The position numbers and the translations under genes were made by a program. From positions 496,001-560,000 of the forward strand of contig NZ_JQNK01000008.1 in the NCBI RefSeq assembly GCF_000745215.1: DNA of 64,000 nucleotides, given 5' to 3'. This DNA comes from Methylosinus sp. PW1 (GTDB taxonomy: Bacteria > Pseudomonadota > Alphaproteobacteria > Rhizobiales > Beijerinckiaceae). Shown here in pieces: positions 9,546 to 17,143 of this stretch. The notes beneath the pieces are model-generated. The model did not search any database. It was not told the DNA's origin and was given only the letters and a program-made list of their open reading frames with translations. The stretch's first letter is position 1. The number at the start of each line of letters is the position of its first letter.

Positions 9546-10934
9546 GAGCTATGCCCGAATGTGGGTGACGGCGTGAATCAAGCGGCGGACTTTTGATCGG
9601 GCGCGATTTCGATTCCGTCGCGGAATTTTACACCGCTGATGAGCTTCGGCAACAGCTTTTGTCCTTGCAGCCTGCGCCAGCTTTTCGACGCCTCTATCAC
9701 CAGCTTGAACACCATCAGTCGCGCCGTGTCCTGCGAGAGCGCGCCTTTCGTGCGCACGGTTCTGTGCCGCACCGTCGCAAAGGCGCTTTCGATCGGATTC
9801 GAGGTTCGCAAATGCGTCCAATGCTCGGCAGGAAAATCGAAAAACGTCAGCAGCGCATCGCGGTCTTTCGTCAGGCAATCGACCGCCTTCGGATATTTCG
9901 CCGCGAATTTCTCGGCGAAAACATCCATCGCCGTCTGCGCCGCCGCGCGGCTCTCCGACAGCCAGATCTCGCGCAAATCCTTATGCGCGGCGCTGTGCAA
10001 GGCCTTCGGCAGCTTGTCGAGAACATTCAGCGTTTTATGCACCCAGCAGCGCTGATGGCGCGTCGACGGAAACGCCTCGTCGAGCGCTTTCCAGAAGCCG
10101 AGCGCCCCGTCGCCGACGGCGATTTCCGGCGCGATGACAAGCCCCCGCGCTTTCAAATCGACGAGCAATTCCTTCCAGCTCTGCGCGCTCTCGCGCATGC
10201 CCGCTGAGAGGCCGAGCAGTTCCTTCTTGCCTTCTGGCGTCGCGCCAATGATCACCAGCATGCATTCGGCCTGCGGCTCCATTCGCGCTTGCAAATAGAC
10301 GCCGTCGGCCCAGATATACACGTAATGCCGCGCCGACAGATCGCGCTTTTGCCAGCGGCTATAATCGTCATCCCAGTCGCCCTTCAGCCGCGCGATCACG
10401 CCGGGCGAAAGATTGGGCGCGCTCTTGCCGAGCAAGGCCGTCAGCACATCCTGGAAATCGCCGGTTGAAACGCCGCGCAGATAAAGAGCCGGCAAGAGAA
10501 CGTCGAGGCTCTTCGTGCGCCGCGCCCATTTCGGCAGGATCGACGAGGCGTAGCGGATGCGCTCGTCGTCGCCAGCGCCGCGGTCGCGCGCCTTTGGCTT
10601 TTCCACCTCGACAGGCCCAACGCCCGTCTGGATCGCGCGGACAGGGTCATGGCCGTGACGAACGACGCGCTGGCGCCCATCCGGCAGCTTCAGATCGGCG
10701 TGCTGCGCCAAAAACGCGGCGAACTCCGCCTCAACGGCCTGCTCGATCAGCCGCTTCGCGCCGGAACGCAGGATTTCCGTGAGCGGGTCGTCGATTGCGC
10801 CTTCCTGTTTGAAGGCGACAACATTATTCTCGGTCATGGCGTAACGCTCCTTCGGGAGGTTCGGGCAGGTTTGGTCACCAACCCCGTTACGCCGCCTGCC
10901 TCACGCCGTCATCACCCACTTTCGGCCATAGCTC
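9546..10934 (-). mobile_element. IS256-family insertion sequence with 9-bp target duplication
   Basis: A 1389-bp element. The termini are inverted repeats beginning GAGCTATGCCCGAATGTGGG (left) and GAGCTATGGCCGAAAGTGGG (right, complement). The 9-bp direct repeat CCTCAGGCT flanks it at 9537-9545 and 10935-10943. IS256 elements typically generate 8-9 bp duplications, and the single transposase gene fits. It interrupts an NA37-like gene. Confidence 0.93.
9578..10837 (-). CDS. IS256-family (mutator-type) transposase
   Basis: A 419-residue transposase of the MULE/IS256 superfamily. Catalytic-core motifs include YVYIWADGVYLQARM (first Asp region), AVGDGALGFWKAL, and QRCWVHKTLNVLDKLP with the conserved Cys/His pair. 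The C-terminal TSNPIESAFATVRHRT supplies the catalytic Glu region. Length matches intact family members (about 400-420 residues) and there are no frame breaks, so the element is probably active. Confidence 0.95.
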   Translation of the reverse strand: MTENNVVAFKQEGAIDDPLTEILRSGAKRLIEQAVEAEFAAFLAQHADLKLPDGRQRVVRHGHDPVRAIQTGVGPVEVEKPKARDRGAGDDERIRYASSILPKWARRTKSLDVLLPALYLRGVSTGDFQDVLTALLGKSAPNLSPGVIARLKGDWDDDYSRWQKRDLSARHYVYIWADGVYLQARMEPQAECMLVIIGATPEGKKELLGLSAGMRESAQSWKELLVDLKARGLVIAPEIAVGDGALGFWKALDEAFPSTRHQRCWVHKTLNVLDKLPKALHSAAHKDLREIWLSESRAAAQTAMDVFAEKFAAKYPKAVDCLTKDRDALLTFFDFPAEHWTHLRTSNPIESAFATVRHRTVRTKGALSQDTARLMVFKLVIEASKSWRRLQGQKLLPKLISGVKFRDGIEIAPDQKSAA

Positions 10935-11495
10935 CCTCAGGCTTCTTGACGAAGTTTTCGTTGAGGTGTTGGAGTTTCGCCTTGTGGTGGCCGCTGGAAC
11001 GCGCCTCGATCTTGTAGTGAACGACGTCGTCGATGTCGTATTTGATCAGGGCAAATAGACTTCCGCGTCCCGCGCTGATTTGAAAAAGGAAGAAGACGCC
11101 GTTGCTGGCGCTTGTGATATGCTGGCGATGGAAGTCGCGGGCGATATCGCCGGAAACTTCCTGAAAAACCGCAGGCTCGGCTAGAATTCGCTTCAGGTTG
11201 GCTTCGGTCGGGGATTTCTCGCGAAATTCGAATAGGTTGCCGCGGAGAGCTGTCCGGATGCGCCCCAGAAAGAAGTCGTCGTGCTCTGGAGGGGATATTT
11301 CGTCCAATATTTGAGGTTCGTCCATGTCCGGTCCGACGATGTGGAAGATCATCCGTTCGATCGTCAAATTCTCTTTTTCTTCATCGGTCAGGAACGCCAT
11401 GCCTGATGATCTCCGTAACGAATCTGCTCAAATGCCGCCGGGACGCTTCGTCCTTTTATCGATGGTTGCTGCGCCGGTCCAATTCTCGCTGGCGT

Positions 11496-12230
11496 TTATC
11501 GATTTGAGCCGGCGCGGCGCCATCCTGCTGCGACAGCTTCCTCCTCGGAGCAGAACCACCGGGCGCCGACGCCTTTCATCGTCACCCGATTGTAATCGCG
11601 ACCGCCGGGTGCATGATAGATGCGTTCGCCCTTGCGATTGACGTTGCCCTTGATCGGGCAGGAGCGCGCGTCCACGTCTGCCTCGGGATTCGCGAACGCC
11701 GTGGGGGAGGTCTGGGAGTAGCGGTTGGCCTGCGCCATCGGCGCGGCTGCGGCCCATATCTGTTCGAAACGCGCATCGAAGCCCAATGCTGCGGTCCGCT
11801 CGCGCACGACGATGATGTCATTGTCCTGCCGCTTGAGGCCGGACGCGGAAAAATTGGCGGACCCCGAGCGAATCACCTCGCCGTCGAGGGAGTAGGACTT
11901 CAGATGCAGAAGATCGCCCGACGCTTTGATGCGGACGTTGTCCGCGATCTCCCGCAGGCGGTCGTATGCATGCCGCTGGGTAGGGTCGAGGACTATCCTG
12001 ATGGCGACTCCACGGTGGCGGGCGTCGATCAGGGCGTCGATGACAGCCCGATCCGTCAGAGAATAGGCCGCCATGTCGATCTTGGCGCGTGCCGAGCGGA
12101 GCAGCCCGACGTCCACGCGTTCGAGGTTTTCAACCGGCGCGTAGTGGATCTCGACCTGCTCGGCGTGGGTAGGTGTTGCTCTCGATAGGACCAGAATAAT
12201 CGCGAGTGCGAAGACGGCTCTCACTTCCAA
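11496..12230 (-). CDS. Secreted phospholipase D-family nuclease with C-terminal sunset-like domain
   Basis: A 244-residue protein with an N-terminal signal peptide ending around THAEQ. The PLD catalytic motif HxK(x4)D(x6)GSxN is present as HLKSYSLDGEVIRSGSANFS. A single copy is typical of Nuc-type endonucleases that dimerise to form the active site. After about residue 185 there is a small separate domain with GNVNRKGERIYHAPGG and GARWFCSEEEAVAAGWRRA, like the 'sunset' domain that follows several secreted nucleases. It lies 95 bp upstream of the NA37-like gene on the same strand and could share its transcript. Predicted periplasmic or extracellular DNA/RNA cleavage. Confidence 0.82.
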   Translation of the reverse strand: MEVRAVFALAIILVLSRATPTHAEQVEIHYAPVENLERVDVGLLRSARAKIDMAAYSLTDRAVIDALIDARHRGVAIRIVLDPTQRHAYDRLREIADNVRIKASGDLLHLKSYSLDGEVIRSGSANFSASGLKRQDNDIIVVRERTAALGFDARFEQIWAAAAPMAQANRYSQTSPTAFANPEADVDARSCPIKGNVNRKGERIYHAPGGRDYNRVTMKGVGARWFCSEEEAVAAGWRRAGSNR

Positions 12231-12321
12231 TCCCCCGACATCCCACTACCACCGTACCATTAAAGAACATATACGGAACAAATATGGCGTTGTCCATGGG
12301 GGAGAGCGTCGTTGTGCTCTG
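12231..12321. other. AT-rich spacer upstream of the secreted nuclease gene
   Basis: The stretch is more AT-rich than its neighbours (for example ccattaaagaacatatacgg) and would hold the promoter of the minus-strand nuclease gene. No confident -35/-10 pair was found. Confidence 0.3.
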
Positions 12322-12555
12322 TTTGTGAGTGGAAGGAAGGGTTCGGACTTCGAGGGCGCTCGCCCTGGCTTCACTTCGCAGCCAGGTGTGGAATGCGCGT
12401 GAGGGAAACAGATGACAGGCTGGAAAGTGGCAGGGTAGGATCGTTCATGGCGGGGCGTTGCGGCGTCGAAATGGCGCGAGTTGGCCTAGACAACCAAATT
12501 CTACGTTGAATCAAAGTTCCGTACCCCTCCGCCAACCAGCCATGAATTTTCCGGA
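12322..12555 (-). mobile_element. Internally deleted derivative of an IS1380-type element
   Basis: The sequence closely matches both ends of the full IS1380 element at 30910-32528 but lacks nearly all of the transposase gene. The first about 90 bp align with about 31020-31113 (both have GGGTTCGG, then GGGCGCTCGCCC, then GGAATGCGCG). The rest aligns with about 32378-32528 (both have GACAGG, ATCGTTCATGGCGGG and TGAATTTTCCGG). The junction is near 12408. The extreme left terminus is not recognisable. It is a non-autonomous relic that could be mobilised only if its termini were intact. Confidence 0.75.
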
Positions 12556-12617
12556 TTAGTCGGAGGTGCCATTATCTTGGGTGGGCCGTAATGAAGCCGT
12601 CGACATAATAATATTTG

Positions 12618-13352
12618 TTAACATATGTTATCCGTATGATTGTCACTTTGCTTGATTGAGTGGGCAGATTCCAGAAACAAATTCAGTGCGTGTGTCTCAG
12701 CTCTTTTATAGAGGCGTGGATATTTATTCAACTCATAATTTTGCCCGACAAGTTTGCCGATGCTCCATTCGCCCTCCCACTCAATTTCTGACCATTTGCA
12801 GAGATTGCGCACAGTCGAGGCGCTCAACATTGGAAGCTGCGCTATTGAGAAAATATCAGACATGAATTCTGGAATGTCTCTTTTATTGTTTCCGAGAACT
12901 TGTGTATATATTTGTGAAATCCTCATAAGAGACAGGCAGTAATTCATCCAATAGAAATAAATAGCTTCAATTCCGGATGATGCGTGCTCTGATGTGCGAG
13001 ATTTAACATGGATGTGCTTTATTGATGGCGCTATCTGCCGCCACTCAGATTTTTTTCTTGACGATCTCCTTGCGGCTTTATAGAATACAACATTTGCATT
13101 AACAATGTAGCACAAGTCTCGCTTTAGTGGAACTAGCATCGAATCTTCGGTTTCTATTTTGAAGTCAAGAAGCCTACCCCATGCATCTGAGCTGGCGATA
13201 GCCGTGTGATCTTTGGTCAGCGCCTTTGCGTGCTCAGAGAGCCAACGGTCGCTTGGGTCGATGGAGCCGGAAGTGGCGGGAATTTGCTCCTCTTGCGGGC
13301 GAGGACCATTTGGCGGTTTGGACATGGCACACTTGAGCGTCAGGAAATTCAC
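12618..13352 (-). CDS. Low-GC orphan protein of unknown function
   Basis: A 244-residue soluble protein with no signal peptide or membrane helix and no family I recognise. An alternative start at Met10 (MSKPPNGPRP, 13325) removes a weak leader. The middle is rich in aromatic residues (YFYWMNYCLSLMRISQIY) and predicted helical. Its base composition is markedly lower in GC than all neighbours and uses many A/T-ending codons, which indicates recent acquisition from a different genome. It sits alone between an IS1380 remnant and the tRNA gene. No function is proposed. Confidence 0.55.
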   Translation of the reverse strand: MNFLTLKCAMSKPPNGPRPQEEQIPATSGSIDPSDRWLSEHAKALTKDHTAIASSDAWGRLLDFKIETEDSMLVPLKRDLCYIVNANVVFYKAARRSSRKKSEWRQIAPSIKHIHVKSRTSEHASSGIEAIYFYWMNYCLSLMRISQIYTQVLGNNKRDIPEFMSDIFSIAQLPMLSASTVRNLCKWSEIEWEGEWSIGKLVGQNYELNKYPRLYKRAETHALNLFLESAHSIKQSDNHTDNIC

Positions 13353-13871
13353 AGCGGTAACTTGACTACAATGCTGTTAATAAATGCTGAGAGCAAAATT
13401 TCGGGCCGGCCACCGGGCAGGTGGTGACGAAAGCGCGCGTCTTCCTCGCTTTCCGTAGCTATTGTCCAGCGAGGCATTAGTGTGTCGATAGGCGCTCACT
13501 GCGGGCGGTCGGAGCGAACGGCTGGCCTTTCTGGAGACGTTTTTCAGCGCCTTCTAGAGCCTCGGAAGCGTCTCCGTCGCTTTGTGCTATCCGAAAAATA
13601 ATGTATTATGGTAACCAATGTCAGTCTCTAATGTGGATGGAACCGCAGAATGCCGGCGATGGCCATTCAATCATGAAGGACAAGAAAAGCGATTCAAATT
13701 TCTAAGCATGCCATTTTCATGGGGAACTCAGGCGCCACCTCGACACATGGCGGGAGTTTCTCGAAAAGGCGTCGAGAGCTGTATGAGGTTATTTCGGCTA
13801 TACGGCTCGCTGCCCCACTGGGTATTAGCAAGTTGAGTCGGTTCAAACCTGTGACGACAGACGGGCCTCCC
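13353..13871. other. Non-coding border between island and tRNA gene
   Basis: About 520 bp with no convincing gene on either strand. It contains short AT-rich patches near 13590-13700 and otherwise unremarkable sequence. I found no second copy of the tRNA 3' end here or elsewhere in the window. Confidence 0.4.
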
Positions 13872-13947
13872 TGGTGGGCCGGGCAGGACTCGAACCTGCA
13901 ACCAGACCGTTATGAGCGGCCGGCTCTAACCATTGAGCTACCGGCCC
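13872..13947 (-). tRNA. tRNA with CAU anticodon, probably tRNA-Ile2
   Basis: A 76-nt cloverleaf with CCA encoded. The acceptor stem is GGGCCGG/CCGGCCC, the D arm GCTC...GAGC, the anticodon stem GGCCG/CGGTC with loop CTCATAA (anticodon CAT), and the T arm GCAGG-TTCGAGT-CCTGC. The 8-base D loop and TGGTT variable loop resemble tRNA-Ile2, whose C34 is modified to lysidine by TilS so that it reads AUA. Elongator tRNA-Met has the same anticodon and cannot be excluded by eye. The 3' end points toward the mobile island at lower coordinates. Confidence 0.92.
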
Positions 13948-14130
13948 AGCCGCCGTTTCGGCCGGGAATAATGTTCCTATAGCGGATTCGCGCCGCGCCG
14001 CAACGCCCGATCGAAAATTGGGCGCCGGCTGATTTTCGCGCGGCCAATTCCCTTGCGATGCGCTAAGTTGCGCCGCCCGCCCGCCGGACGCGCCCGGCGT
14101 CGGAGCCGGGCCAGAGCTATCGGAGCGGCG

Positions 14131-14877
14131 ATGACCTATTGTTGTGGCATTCTCGTGCGCGGCGGCCTCGTCATGATCGCCGACACCCGCACCAATGCGG
14201 GGCTCGACAATATCTCCACATTTCGCAAGCTCCATGTCTTCGAGCAGCCGGGCGAGCGCGTCATGATGCTCGCCACCGCCGGAAATCTCTCCGTCACCCA
14301 GGGCGCCGTCACTCTGCTCGCGGAAGGGCTGGAAAATCCCGAGACTCATGAGATCGAGCGTCTCGTCGACGCGCCCGGCATGTTGGAGGCCGCGCAGCTC
14401 GTCGGCCGCGCCGTTCGGCGCTCGCACGCCATGGCGGGGGAGGGGGCGGAGGATTCGGGGGTCAGCTTCGACGTCTCGCTGCTGTTCGGCGGGCAGATCG
14501 GCTCCGGCCCGCTGCGGCTGTTCATGGTCTATACGGCCGGCAATTTCATCGAATGCACGCAGGACACGCCCTATCTGCAGATCGGCGAGCACAAATATGG
14601 CAAGCCCATCCTCGACCGCGCGGTCTCCTTCGACACGGATGTGCTCGACGCGCTCAAGATCGGGCTCATCTCCATGGATTCGACAATTCGCTCCAACCTC
14701 TCCGTCGGCCTGCCGGTCGATATCGCTCTGCTGCGCCGTGACGCGCTGCGCACTGACGTCTCGACGCGCATAGACGGCTCCGATCCTTATTTCCGTGATC
14801 TGCGCGAGAGCTGGTCGCGGGCGCTTCGCGCCGCCCATATCGCCATTCCCACGCCGCCCTATGGCGGGGCGCGATGA
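14131..14877 (+). CDS. Anbu / proteasome-type peptidase
   Basis: A 248-residue protein of the COG3484 'predicted proteasome-type protease' group (Anbu, ancestral beta subunit). It starts MTYCCGILVRGGLVMIADTR; removal of Met exposes Thr2, the expected N-terminal nucleophile, followed by the beta-subunit-like strand with DTRTNAG. Internal features include the GNLSVTQ and FGGQIG segments. The ATG at 14131 is chosen because Thr must be at position 2; longer in-frame extensions are not credible. Anbu is often next to an ATP-grasp, an alpha-E and a transglutaminase gene, none of which is present here. It overlaps the next gene by 4 bp. Confidence 0.85.
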   Translation: MTYCCGILVRGGLVMIADTRTNAGLDNISTFRKLHVFEQPGERVMMLATAGNLSVTQGAVTLLAEGLENPETHEIERLVDAPGMLEAAQLVGRAVRRSHAMAGEGAEDSGVSFDVSLLFGGQIGSGPLRLFMVYTAGNFIECTQDTPYLQIGEHKYGKPILDRAVSFDTDVLDALKIGLISMDSTIRSNLSVGLPVDIALLRRDALRTDVSTRIDGSDPYFRDLRESWSRALRAAHIAIPTPPYGGAR

Positions 14878-15854
14878 CGCGCAGCGACGACGGCGCGGCG
14901 CGGCGCGCGCCGGCCGGGGAGAAGGCGATCGAACGAGGCGCGCGAATTTTGCGCGAGGGCGGGCTCGTCGCATTTCCCACTGAGACGGTCTATGGGCTCG
15001 GGGCGGATGCGACCTCGGCCGCGGCGGTGGCGAAAATCTACGCCGCCAAGGGACGGCCGAGCTTCAATCCGCTCATCGCCCATGTCTCCGATATCGACTC
15101 GGCGCGGCGGGAGGCGGAACTGCCGCTGGAGGCGCTGCGGCTCGCCGAGGCTTTTTGGCCGGGGCCGCTGACCTTGGTGGCGCCGCGGGCGGCGGGCGGC
15201 TCGGTCTGCGAGCTGGCGCGCGCCGGCCTCGCGAGCGTGGCGCTGCGGGCGCCGTCGGCGCCGGTCGCGCGGGCGCTGATTTTGGCCGCGGGGCGGCCGA
15301 TCGCGGCGCCTTCCGCCAATCGCTCCGGCCATGTCAGCCCGGTGACGGCGGCGCATGTGCTGGAGGATCTCGGCGCGAGGGTCGATCTCGTCATCGATGG
15401 CGGGCGGGCGGACAAGGGCGTCGAATCGACGATCGTCGCCTTTCTAGGCGCACGGCCGCGGCTGCTGCGGCCGGGCGCCCTGGCGCGAGAGGCGCTGGAG
15501 GATGTCCTGGGCGCGCCGCTGGAGGGCGAGGACGGCGCGGCGGCGATCGTCGCGCCGGGGATGACCGCCTCCCATTATGCGCCATTGGCGCGGCTGCGGC
15601 TCGAGGCGAAAGAGCTGCGCGTGGGCGAGGCCGGGCTCGATTTCGGCGGCCGCCTCGCCGAGCGGGGCGAGGCGGGGCCGATCATGGATTTGTCCCCATC
15701 CGCCGATCTCGAGGAGGCGGCGGCCAATCTCTTCCTCTATTTGCGCGAGCTGGACGCCAGCGGCGCGAAGGCTGTGGCCGTCGCGCCGATTCCGGCGCAT
15801 GGGCTCGGCGAGGCGATCAATGATCGTCTGCGGCGCGCCGCTGCGCCGAAGTAA
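14874..15854 (+). CDS. L-threonylcarbamoyladenylate synthase (Sua5/YwlC)
   Basis: A 326-residue enzyme that condenses threonine, bicarbonate and ATP to threonylcarbamoyl-AMP for the t6A37 modification of ANN-decoding tRNAs. The N-terminal YrdC domain shows GGLVAFPTETVYGLGADA, KGRPSFNPLIAHV and PSANRSGHVSPV. The C-terminal Sua5 domain (about residues 205-326, after RPGALAREALE) marks this as the long Sua5 form. Translation is probably coupled to the Anbu gene through the ATGA overlap. Confidence 0.93.
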   Translation: MTRSDDGAARRAPAGEKAIERGARILREGGLVAFPTETVYGLGADATSAAAVAKIYAAKGRPSFNPLIAHVSDIDSARREAELPLEALRLAEAFWPGPLTLVAPRAAGGSVCELARAGLASVALRAPSAPVARALILAAGRPIAAPSANRSGHVSPVTAAHVLEDLGARVDLVIDGGRADKGVESTIVAFLGARPRLLRPGALAREALEDVLGAPLEGEDGAAAIVAPGMTASHYAPLARLRLEAKELRVGEAGLDFGGRLAERGEAGPIMDLSPSADLEEAAANLFLYLRELDASGAKAVAVAPIPAHGLGEAINDRLRRAAAPK

Positions 15855-15870
15855 TCAGCGGCCTGAATAT

Positions 15871-16929
15871 TCATGCCGCAAGGGCGGCTGCGCCGTCGCC
15901 GAGGCGGAAATCCATCGTCGCCGGCTCAGGCAGGCTGCGCCATGGCGCGCATTCATAGCCGCGCGCAGCGAGACCATCCGCGTGGCTCGAGCTCATCTCG
16001 ACCACGAGGCGCGTCGTGTGATTGAGCACGGGCGGAATGGCCCAGGCGAAGGGCGCGGCGTCGGCGGATGTTTCGCGCATCAGCGCGCGGCGGGCTTCAT
16101 TGTTCTCTGGCCCCATGCGCCCGCGCCAGCCGGCGCGCGGCTGCTGCCAATCATTGGCGACGATGACCGGGCCGCGCAGCACATTGGCCTCGCGCTCGGT
16201 CCGCTCGATCAGCGCGATCTCATGCGGCGCGGTTCCCGTCAGCGTGAACAGCACCGGCCGCGCCAGCGGCTCGCGCGCGAGCAGAGCGACCGCCTCCTCG
16301 AAGGTAGCGCAAGTCTCGAAAGCGTAGCGCAAGAGATGATCCGGCGGCCAGCCGGTCTCGTATTTCAGCGCATTGGCGAGGTTGAGTGTGAAGTCGTACG
16401 GGAATCCGGCGAGACCTTCGACGCGGCGGCGCATCGGCGCCTGATTGATCACGGCCGAGAAGCGGCCCGGCGCCATGGCCGTCAGCACGCCGATCGCCCC
16501 TGGCCAGGTCACATTGTAGAAGCCGCCAGCGGTCCCTGCGGCCCAGGCGATCTCGACGCCGCGGCCGAGGCCGCGAAAGGGCCAGTCGAGCGAGCGCCGA
16601 ATCGTCGGCGAGCCGTCGGGCGCGACGAAGGCCTGGGTGGTGCAGGCGAAGAGATAGGACATGTTGAGGGTGGCCGCGCCGTGGAACCCCAATATTTCTG
16701 CGATGCGCTCCAAATCCTCGAAATAGCGGGAGGCGGATTTCTGCAGCCAGGATCGCGCCAGCCGATCGAGCGGCGCGAGGCAGACATGGCCCCAGCGTGG
16801 CATGGGCGCGAGACAGGCGTCGCGCAGCGCCTCGGCCGCCGCGATTCGCGCCGTCGCATGGGCGATCGGCCCGCCGTCTCTCACGTCCAGGAAAGGAATT
16901 TGCCGCACCGACGCTCCTCCGCTTGTCAT
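15871..16929 (-). CDS. NAAA/acid ceramidase-like N-terminal nucleophile hydrolase
   Basis: A 352-residue protein resembling the acid ceramidase / N-acylethanolamine amidase / choloylglycine-hydrolase-like NTN family. The likely catalytic Cys lies in FACTTQAFVAPDGSPT, followed by RRSLDWPF, which parallels the CTS...RNLDF pattern of NAAA. VIVANDWQQPRAGW, later in the chain, resembles the conserved Asn/Asp region. The start at 16929 (MTSGGASVRQI) follows an AT-rich spacer and avoids overlap with pgi. No signal peptide is seen, so the site of action is unclear. The substrate is probably an acyl amide. The 3' end converges on sua5. Confidence 0.75.
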   Translation of the reverse strand: MTSGGASVRQIPFLDVRDGGPIAHATARIAAAEALRDACLAPMPRWGHVCLAPLDRLARSWLQKSASRYFEDLERIAEILGFHGAATLNMSYLFACTTQAFVAPDGSPTIRRSLDWPFRGLGRGVEIAWAAGTAGGFYNVTWPGAIGVLTAMAPGRFSAVINQAPMRRRVEGLAGFPYDFTLNLANALKYETGWPPDHLLRYAFETCATFEEAVALLAREPLARPVLFTLTGTAPHEIALIERTEREANVLRGPVIVANDWQQPRAGWRGRMGPENNEARRALMRETSADAAPFAWAIPPVLNHTTRLVVEMSSSHADGLAARGYECAPWRSLPEPATMDFRLGDGAAALAA

Positions 16930-17143
16930 CTGAACGATATAAATCACACATGTAAGTGTCATAATACAGTCAGAAAGCAACCGGCGTATATGGCTGCCGA
17001 GATCGGGCGGCGAAGCGATTCGCGCCATGGCGGGCGTCGAGAGCATGTTGCGCCGCAATGGCGCGCTTTCCGGCGGAAGGCCGAGAAGAAAATAACGAAG
17101 CGGCGCGCCGCGAGCGGTCGCCGTTATCTGGGGAGGAAACCCG

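Larger units (their letters stand above)
8950..11400 (-). pseudogene. NA37 (YejK/NdpA)-like gene split by IS256
   Basis: Two halves of one gene. The 5' half (11400 to 10935) begins MAFLTDEEKENLTIERM and ends in HLNENFVKKPE. The 3' half (9536 to 8950) begins AMQKVALIRFDDG. Removing the IS and one 9-bp duplication rejoins them in frame as KKPEAMQKVALIR, giving 1053 bp and a 350-residue protein. The segments around VVRDRSQPDGISDYFAKFL and the C-terminal part resemble NA37 nucleoid-associated proteins (YejK family), although similarity is only judged by eye. The downstream membrane gene overlaps its 3' end. The 3' half could still be translated from the ATG at 9534. Confidence 0.75.

Noticed and set aside
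13872..13947. Elongator tRNA-Met as the identity of the CAU tRNA
   Set aside because: The anticodon is compatible, but the short D loop and variable loop fit tRNA-Ile2 better; kept only as an alternative.
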